DNA of 64,000 nt from Drosophila pseudoobscura (lineage: Eukaryota; Arthropoda; Insecta; Diptera; Drosophilidae): the NCBI RefSeq assembly GCF_009870125.1, contig NC_046679.1, forward strand, positions 30,194,001 through 30,258,000, in the 5' to 3' direction. Under the pieces are notes generated by a model, which ran no database searches, was not told where the DNA came from, and saw nothing but the letters and a program-made list of their open reading frames with translations. Made by a program: the position numbers and the translations under genes. Position 1 is the first letter of the stretch, and each line of letters begins with the position of its first letter. This document shows, piece after piece, positions 55,287 through 64,000 of the stretch.

Positions 55287-58200
55287 TGCAGCGTCAAATC
55301 TTGGGTACCAAAGTCGACATAATTCAATTTGTTCAGCCTGATGCCCCCGCCGGGAAAAACGACAAGAAATTAAGGCATTTTAAATGCTTAAAGCCGGCAA
55401 TCACGAAGGAGTTTAAGTGTTGGGTTTTGGCCTGGTTGGACACGCAATTTGCGTTTTTGCTGCCGACTGGCAAGTGACGAGTCGTAAAAATAATTTGACA
55501 AATTGCGAGCTTGGGCGTAAAGCCACCCTCCTTCCGCAGCATTTCCACATTGAAATTCATATGGAGTTTTCCTCTTTATTGTATGCCACATAAGCGGCTT
55601 AATTGCGCGCCTTTTGATGGGATCATAACCAAACCCAAACCCAAATCGGAGGAGGCACACATGTGTCCGCCCAGCATTGTGCTGTGAAATTTCTTAAAAC
55701 ACATTAATTAAATCAAATAACTCAAAGTTGAACTGCCAACCGAGCAATTTGTTTGAATTGCGGTTCGAAATGGAACAGAAAGACTCCCCGAACGAAAGGA
55801 GCTCCACAGGGATGCCCTGCAACAGAGAGGGTATGCGGGTTTTCAGCAGCCGCTTGCAAAGGCGAAGAGGCAAGGAATTTCGAAACCTATAGGGTAGATC
55901 CTTAAGATGCGCTGAAGCACACACCCTCCCTTTTGTTCCCGGGGTGATACAAATTTGTCACGTCTTTCGGAATGCTTCCCTGGGGTGCCTTACACCAAAT
56001 TGATTATGAACTAAAAATGGAAAATTTATGCAGTCATAAGAAAGGAGAAAATTCAAAGAAAGTAAACAGGGTGGGAGAGTGGAATATAATACCCAGCACT
56101 CCTTTCAAGGAGCATTGCGCCGTGCATAATTAGTACTTTCTGGTAACTTTTTTCCACTAAAGTTTTTCTGCTCTGCTCCCCTTCTGGGGTCTACCACTTG
56201 CATTTCCTCATTTTTCACTTTTTTATCATTTACCTCAGGGGAAAATGTGGCTGGGAAATGGAAAATGCACGGCAAGAGCGGTGTGAAATTATTTTGTTGC
56301 CAGAGGGTCCTCTCGGGTTGAGTCGAACGGCACTTGTTGCCCGGAAAAAGGCAAATAAATTCACCCCCTCTAAGACCCCTGTACTAAATATAGTACATAA
56401 ACTAAGGTCCGGCTAGTAGAAAGTAGCTTAAAAATAACAAAAACATTTGCTGCTGCAATTAGTAGAGCAGCCAAGGGGTCGGAGAGGTGGAGTCAGTCCT
56501 GTAAAAAACTAAAAGAGGATACCGTTGTCCGTGGCAGAAGGTTTTTGCCAATTTAATTAGCTTCCCAAAAAGGAGCAGAAGGATAAGTACCTGCCCTCTA
56601 CCCTGGGGCCGAAAATTGAGTACAAAATGGCAAAATAATGCACAGACAGAGACGCTCCGCTCCTCAAATATTATAATTGAAATTTGTCTAAAATTAAGAC
56701 TCGCAAACAGAGTACGAGCCGTCCTTTCTGGTCCATTAGAGATGGTTACGTGCTGATGCCATGGCCATAACACTTCAAATGTAATGGCCATGGCCAGATC
56801 GATGGACGAGACACACTCACAGATAAACTCAGATGGCCAATGTCCGGCTGAATGGATCCAAATGAGCCTTTTTTATGGCCAGCGTGAAGGAGTAAGGAGA
56901 TGTTTATCCAAAGGGAAGATAAATGGCCCGAGAAGCGGGATAGTTTGACCAACTTTTAGTGGCAAAGAAGCTAAAGTTTTGTGAGAGACAAGCACTTGAC
57001 CCAAATCGACAGTTAATTAAGGCCTCAAATGTCTCTCAGATGAACCAAAAGCCAGAAGTTTTCTCTGCCTCAAAATCCATCTCATGCCCCCCAAAACTTT
57101 TGCATTTTAATTAGCAGACTACTCGTACTTGCCCCTGAACAGTCGGAGAACAGGCCATAATCTGATTGTGGATATGGGAATATCCTGCTAAAAATACACA
57201 CCGAGTTGTGCCTCGGATTTCGTTGACATTCAAATTATATTTGGCGCAAAATGCAAATAACAAGCGAGACTTTGCAGTGCTTCCTACCGCCAAACAAAGG
57301 GAATTTGTCTGTGGGATAATATTTGAACAAATAAACCAATAAAAAACAAGCACAAAACAAACAAAAAACTGCCATTGACGTCAACGATAGCGACATTTAA
57401 ATGGAAAATAAAAAGACAAAAACGGGAAAATGAAAAAATAGAATACCAAAAATTACGCGGCATTCTTTGATTTCGTTTGATGTACGCTCGCAGATATTTT
57501 TGGAAGCTTGTTAATGAAGACTAAATTTGCTCGTATTTCTCGTATTTGCTTATGAAATTGAGATATGCCACCAGGCGGCAGGCAACGGAGACACTGCCTG
57601 GAGATGGGATATGGCGGGATATGGCGCTCTAGGAGAAGGTCGGTCATAAATGTGTCTATTTAAGCCGAAAAGCGAGTATAAACCTGATACACAGTTAAAG
57701 ATGGGTATCGAAAGTGGGGAAGTGGGTTGGAAATGCTAGACCGAGCTTTGAAGTATTTTTGGTTGGAATTTTCGGGCAAAAAACGAGTAGGGGAAACTAA
57801 GAGAATTTTTGGGGGTATTTAGGCTGGGAAGGTGTGCATGTTTTCTGGGAATAAATCATTATAATCTATCTATAAAATAATTGTTATTGTGCCTGCAATA
57901 TTTTATGATGAATAAACGTTAAAGGAGCCGTTCTGAACGATACATATGTACTGGGAAATAAATTGTGATTTAAAAGATTACAATTTGTAAGAAATTCTAC
58001 TTTCTTGCCCAAGAATAAATTTTGAATATTTTAGTAAATATTTTATTACAAATTTAAAGTATTTTGTAAAAGAATTGCCTTTCTTTGGTAATATAATAGC
58101 AAGCCCCAAATCGGGTTACCAAGCAATTATTTCTGCACCAGCTATTACTTGAGATTTCCCTTGAAGGAAAATCAACTCAATCTCATTTTTCCCGCTTGAA

Positions 58201-58333
58201 ATGTGGAGAGATTTGCCCCTGAAATACTGTTTTTTTGGCTCACTTGAGCATAAATGTCATATCATTTGGCAGAAGCTCCTCGGAATATTTGCATAACTAG
58301 AGTTTAGGGAGCCCCGAAGCTGCACACAGACAT

Positions 58334-58362
58334 AGAGAGAGAGAGAGAGCGAGAGAGAGAGA
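58334..58362. repeat. (GA)n microsatellite with one GC interruption
   Basis: GAGAGA runs on both sides of a single GC. Confidence 0.9.
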
Positions 58363-61339
58363 TTTGCATAAATAAATGTACAGAAAAATGGGGAATAAAT
58401 TTTGCATTCGAAAATACACGAGTGTTCCCGCATTTGGCGTGCATTGCATGGGGAATCTAATTAAAGAAAAATCCTGGAACGTGTTGCAGCAGCGACAATT
58501 CCTAATTGAGATTCCATCAGAGTTGCCATCATTTGCACAGTTAGTTAAACAACCCTGGCAGCCCGTGGGAGAGTATTTGTTTAATGCTCTGACAACCGCT
58601 CCTTCAAGCGTTCGAGTAGCACTCCATCCAACACCCAACAGCCAACAGCCAACACCCGCCACCCACTCGAAGTCCCCATTCCCTGGGTCACGTCGCAATT
58701 GCAAATAGAATTGAAAATTCCACGCCTTTCTCCTTCGCCTTGCCTCTGCCTCTGCATTGGCATGCGGCGTAGTATCTTTGGTCCCTCTGCTACCCTGTGA
58801 TTGTACGGGTTTCTACAGGATATGTTGCATTTTTATTGGTTATGGGACAGCGGAAAGAAAGTGTAATTAATTAATTAATCGTTTCTGCTTTTGAGCCACA
58901 TTTTCTTATGCAGTTAATATTTTTATAAAGCTGTGGCATCCAAATTTTAAAAAATACATGGCTCAACCTTCATCGAAAAATACATATATTTAATTCCATA
59001 AAATCTTAGGGATCGTAGAAATGTTTGAGGCCAAAGACTGCACCAAAACTGTGGATATTCCCTTCCTTTTCTTCGAATTCTGAATGAACCCAATTATTAA
59101 CACATATTTCCAGTTTTTTACAGGTCATCCCCTAGTTGGAACCTCCATCATTCCCTGCTTAAATTTGTTTTTTCTATTGCGCAGAGATTCAACATTTAAA
59201 CGCTTTTCTCTGCCCCTCAAAAATCAAAGCACGGCCCTCGACCACACAGCAGGTGTTGGGCCGTTCCTAAAATTTTCCCCTTGGAAAATTACCAAAGGCT
59301 AATTGGAAAATCAGAATAAATAAAACGGGGGATTATGTAAATTAGAGATTTATTTATGGATTGTGCAGAAGTCTGCAACTTAAAGGCTTGTCGACTCGAA
59401 AGTAAAGCACTTTTAATTGACCTTTAATTCTGTGGCCGCGGCTTTTCTTCGCTGAGTGGATATCGGTGCGTATACTTCATATTTGGGTCGAGTATGGGCC
59501 GTAAATCAAGCGGCTTTCTGGCATGTGGCATGATGAATGTGAAGTATCCAATGGCCAGTGTGCAGTGTCGAGTGGCAGCAGCGGCAGAGTGCGTGCGACT
59601 GTGTCTTGAAATTTATTTATTTATTTAAGGAACAAAAGTGAACGAATCATGGCACAAGAAGATAATGAACAGCGAAAAGTTAATGTATTTTAAGCAGAAA
59701 CCAGTCTAGAGTAGTCCGCATAATGTGCTCTGTAAATTAGCAAATAATATTCGTACTTCTCCCCATTTCATTGGCAAGTGTCCTGGCCATCATTCCATCA
59801 TTCTCTCGCCTCATTTTTCAATTCCCAGTTGACATTTGTCTGAGGCGTGCCGTAGGTGGCGTGTGCACACATCTAAATAAATAATGAGAGGGGAAAACCG
59901 CTATTGAAAGGGCAATTGACTGGAAGAAAAGGTAGCCCCAAGAGCAATGGCCAAGAGCTGGGTCGGCTCCGAGTCGAGGGCCGAGTGGAGTGTGCAAATG
60001 TTTGGACATCGGTCAGGTGGCGGCGGAGAAATGTCTGAGGCAATTCTGTTCTTGATTTGTATACGACCCACTCGTGTATTTTGTCCTGTCCACAGCCTGA
60101 CAGGCAGGTAATCACGGGCACGTGCCCCGATTTACCCTGTGGCCGAGCCCCATGGAGTGCGTCAGGAAAAGTCAAAGTTTTTCAACGAGTTTTTCCCCGT
60201 CATCCGCTTAACTTTAATTTTTTTTTTTTTTTGTTCTGTGGAACTGATTAAATATTCTCCAACGAAAGTTTGGAGTTTGGATTTATTCCATTAATATTTA
60301 CCCACGCTTTGCCACAGCACACTTTTCCAGGGTTTCCTTTGGCCAGCCAGCCAGCCAGCCAGCCATCCATCCTCTTGTCCAGAACAAACAGAAGCTGCAG
60401 TCAGCATCAGTTTTTCCTGACACAAGTGCCACAAGCACGAGTGTGGCACCTCATCAACACGGATGAACATGATGCGTCCGTTCGTCGTGAGATCTCCTCA
60501 TGCATTTGGGAAAATTCTCTTTAGGAATTGCAAAATGTTGCACGTTTTGTTTGCGTTTTATTAGAGAACCCCCCAAAGACAAGGGTTAAGCTCTGCTGCT
60601 CTCTGCTTTCGGTGTTTGGTGTTCGGTGTTCGGGGCAGATGCCAACAGTTGGAGTGGCTTTAAGGTCTGATGACTGACTCTTGCCGTTCCGACAGTTGAC
60701 TTTGTTGGTTCAACAATTAATCATAGTGCGGCAAGACAGACCCTCCTGAGGGAACCTCCTTCCTCCAATAATAACACTAACCATGTTAAGAAAACGTTGG
60801 CATGCCTCGAAAATTTATGCACACCCCTTATCAAAATGGTTTTCCGGTGGCATGGACATTAGTTTTTGGTTTGGCGAACAAAGGTCCTGCGTGGGCGTGG
60901 GCGTGGCGTTGCATTGTTGCCGACAGTTGCAGCCAAGCGAGTGAAATGTTTAACAAGCGCAAAATTCGCAGCGAGGAAAAGTCTGGAAAAGGAAAATCGC
61001 GGGGGCGAAAGACGACAAAGAGATAACAAAATCCAGCTTGCTGTTTGCTCTCTGCTTCGGTTTTTTCTTTCCCTTTTTTGGGTAGGTTTCCTTCACTTGT
61101 TCCTTCTTTTGGTTGCTTGTCCGCCTCCTTCCTTTCGTCTTTGGTGATTTATTTTAGGCGTTATTTTTGTTGTTAAGTTTGATACCCCTTGAGGTTGTAT
61201 TTCAAGAGAGGGGATATATGGTTGGTGGACGGGAGGGTGGAAGCTGATTTATTGCTAATCAAAGGCATTGCAGGCAAAAGATGTTGTATTCATTTAGTAG
61301 CCTTTTTTGGATAGAAAACCCGCTAGGATCTTAAATATA

Positions 61340-61740
61340 TCACGATGGAAATGTACATTAAAATATTATAAATATCAGAGAAAACACTGGAAATGCCATT
61401 GCTAGTAATATGAAAAAAATACTTAAGATAATACCAAAAAAAATACTTTAAAAAATATCTGAAAAAATACTGTAAATTCCAAACAAAATAATTCAAAATA
61501 CCACAAAAATACTGTTCTATTGCATAGAATATTCCAATTTAATAAATAAATAGTTGATACACTAGAAAATACTTTAATAAATACTATAAAATTACCAGAA
61601 AAAATCTTCGAATATTCTGGAAAAATACTCGACAAAACATACACAAAAATACCATACAAATTTAATGTACTAGAAATAATACCCGAAAAATACTAGAAAA
61701 AATACCAACAAACCATTAGAAAACGCCAGAAAAACTGCAT
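61340..61740. repeat. Degenerate AT-rich AAAATAC repeat field
   Basis: Words of the type AAAATACT/AAAATACC recur some twenty times in 400 bp at irregular 12-25 bp spacing (for example AAAAAATACT, ACCAGAAAAA, GAAAAATACTC). Looks like an eroded satellite-like tract. Confidence 0.5.
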
Positions 61741-64000
61741 TCTTTTTCACCATAAAAAAAAACACCCAAATTAATAAGTATCATGCCCTTCCACGCATGC
61801 CCAAATAGACAAAATTTTTTTTATGGTTCTTCTTTTTATTTTTGTTTCGGTTGCAGACTGTGCTGAAAATTTAATTAAATTTTCTGGCCCTAGTTGTTAA
61901 CAACAGCCGACGCGACGCAACGTCTCAGTTAATCTTTTGATTAACTCGCAGTCAGACAATGCGAATGCATGTTTCTCTCTCTGGGCCTGACAACTTGATA
62001 ATCTTCAGAGACCCAAAAAAAACAAAAATGGCCATGCCCTCATCCCAGTTGCGACATGTGGCAGCAGCATTTGATGAAATATAAAACTTCAAAACGAGTC
62101 TGACAGCTGCTGACATTGCCATCGTGCTCACTCCAAATATTTTTGAGGCTGGGGGGTTTGCCGATGGCTGCACATTGCGCATACGTCATGTGGCACGAAT
62201 TTCAATATCTACATGTGCCACAGGATTTATAATGCATACACTTATACCAGATTTGTCATCTGGTGGCTGAATCAACTGTCATCTTATGCGTATTCAAATG
62301 CTCAGCAATTAATCTGCTTATCCGCCCACAAAACCTGACAGACAGCCAACGTGATTGCCCATTTTGCCAATATTTTCCAGAGAAAATCCACCCCCCAGGC
62401 TCCAGGCTTTCTCTCGAATGCAGTCATTGGACTTTCGAGCAAACCAAACGAGTCTCAGGACATTTTTTGTAAGGACATTGTGAATTTCTCTAGAAAAATG
62501 TATTTTTATCTCACATTTTCAGGCGTCAGACGCAAACCTTTGTGTTTCAGACCTTGTTTCTTTTGTTTATTACTTTCTTCGTTCCTTTTGAAGTACTTTT
62601 TTTAAAGCATTTCATTTTCAATTATCAGTTCGAAGCAAGATCAAAATCGCAATGTCTGTCCATTGAGGTATTGCAATTTTTGTGAAAGGGTTTTCCAAAG
62701 AATCTATTATGAAATGATGGAAAAGGCATATAGTTAGGGCCTTCAATGGTGTCAACCAGTATGTAATCTATGAATGTAGTCTTATGAATTTAAAGTCATT
62801 TAATAATCGATAAGCACACAAATTTACAATCAATTGGTGTCCCTCTTGCATAGCCATGCCTCTGTCTTGGTTTATGCAGCTTATAAAAGAAATTTCAGCA
62901 ACATTGTAACGCCCTTCATATCTAATTAAACCCGAAAATATTTTTTAATCGATTTGTAATCGATAAAGTTTGGTTGCGCACCAATTTTCTCCCGTTTGAT
63001 GACTAGAACTTTCGCCAAAAGCGAACCAAAATGAAAGTTGAAATCGATTTCGAGGGCCCCGCACATGTGTGTGCATTCTGCAGAAGACCCGACCCCCACG
63101 GGCTGGACACCCGAAACCCTTACAAAGTGATACAAACTTTTATGGCATGCTGCTGGCCCCGGTTATGGCCATAAATGGAGGCAATTACCAACACCTCCTA
63201 ATGCTGCGAAAATTGAAGTGAAATAAACAAAATTAATATGCTGCCACCCGCTGGGGGCTGTGTCTCCCTGAGGCACGTCTAAACACAATGAACAGCGGGC
63301 GGATACTGGGGAGATGCCTGTGGGCGGGGGGAGGTCATGGGTCACGATACAGTGCACAGCATATGTATATGGACGCTAAGGAGCTGGAAATTAATTGTTA
63401 TGCATGTGTTTGCAAGCCAACGAGGCAAACAATTAAGGAATGGTATCTTCTCTCAGAGGACCAGAGTCCTTCAGATGACTTTGCAGGACCTGTCGTACGC
63501 TGTCGCTGTCGCTGTCCATTCATTAAGCCACCGACATGATGGCGTTTCAGAAGCATAAAACTAAATATTGTCCGGCATTTCCAAATGTCAACAGGGTTGC
63601 CCTTTCGACAGCGGAAGGGATATACGTATCAGGGATCGGCCGTCCGCCACACACAATCTCGGTACGTCAGTGCTTAATTAAAACTCCCTGGACAACTTTA
63701 TTTCACTTCCAGAACCAGGGGTCCGGACCGCTGTCAAATTAAGGCCCAGGCAGGCTGTTGCACAAGTCTGTGGTTTCCTGATTCCCCGTTCTGACACTCG
63801 CCGTCTCTCTGATTCTTGGCTGAAACTAATTTCAGCTAGATGATGTCAAGTCATTAAGTTATATGTGGCCTGGACTCCTAACCCTAAAATAGCCTTGAGC
63901 TGTGCATGAGATACGAGACCACAGACCAAAGTTCAACCAACTTCCAGTTGCCACAACTTGTTGCATGAAATTCGCAGAAATCTACAAGAATTCCTTTGGT

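Larger units (their letters stand above)
53481..64000. other. Long non-coding region, part 2
   Basis: About 10.5 kb without any ORF I would call coding. Contains two 30-bp direct repeats (54002, 54117), (ACACG)n at 55251-55286, (GA)n at 58334-58362, poly-T at about 60217-60232, (CCAG)n at 60341-60365 and an AT-rich degenerate repeat at 61340-61740. Many conserved-looking AT-rich blocks suggest regulatory or intronic DNA of a large gene, which cannot be named from this window. Confidence 0.5.

Noticed and set aside
44547..64000. tRNA, snoRNA or microRNA genes
   Set aside because: I looked for obvious cloverleaf box motifs and strong short hairpins by eye and saw none I could support. A covariance-model scan would be needed.

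Overview
This window is nuclear DNA from a Drosophila (Sophophora-type) fly. Evidence: short 55-65 bp GT-AG introns, long AT-rich non-coding stretches with CA/GA microsatellites, and clear fly orthologues of TkR86C (tachykinin/neurokinin receptor), MED7 (Mediator subunit 7) and tomboy20 (Tom20-like mitochondrial import receptor). As I recall, TkR86C, the SV2-like genes and tomboy20 lie together around cytological 86C in D. melanogaster, so this looks like the matching Muller E region. Receptor residues differ from D. melanogaster; an obscura-group or similar species is possible but not provable here.

Layout. 1-8709 is the right part of a duplicated block: 3' end of SV2-like transporter gene A, a complete SV2-like gene B (8 exons, 522 aa), about 3.5 kb of non-coding DNA, and TkR86C coding exon 1 with the start of its first intron. 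At about 8709/8710 this sequence stops abruptly. The second copy follows: 5' exons of an unrecognised minus-strand gene, a 5.7 kb repeat-rich intergenic island (BEL/Pao gag relic, P-element-like transposase relic, a 460 bp-arm foldback), MED7 (2 exons, 220 aa), a complete gene A (9 exons, 562 aa), a broken gene B lacking 1,303 bp, and TkR86C exon 1 again. After 26204 the sequence leaves the duplicated block and continues through TkR86C intron 1 to coding exons 2-8 (31709-34552). The pattern is a head-to-tail tandem duplication of about 17.5-18.8 kb with almost identical copies, or a haplotype mis-assembly that mimics one.

34553-36547 is the TkR86C 3' UTR and intergenic DNA. 36548-43426 is an intact BEL/Pao LTR retrotransposon (331 bp LTRs that look identical, 5 bp AATAC target duplication, one 1,715-codon gag-pol ORF). 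44028-44546 is intronless tomboy20. From 44547 to 64000 I find no convincing coding exon, only AT-rich intergenic or intronic DNA with simple repeats and one candidate promoter near 53.3 kb.

Functionally the genes are unrelated neighbours: membrane transporters, a neuropeptide GPCR, a transcription co-factor subunit and a mitochondrial import receptor. The main interest is the young duplication. Its junction leaves a headless stub of one gene and a tailless stub of another pointing at each other, and one duplicate transporter is already broken. The foldback island and a possible degenerate gene nested inside TkR86C intron 1 are the next most interesting.
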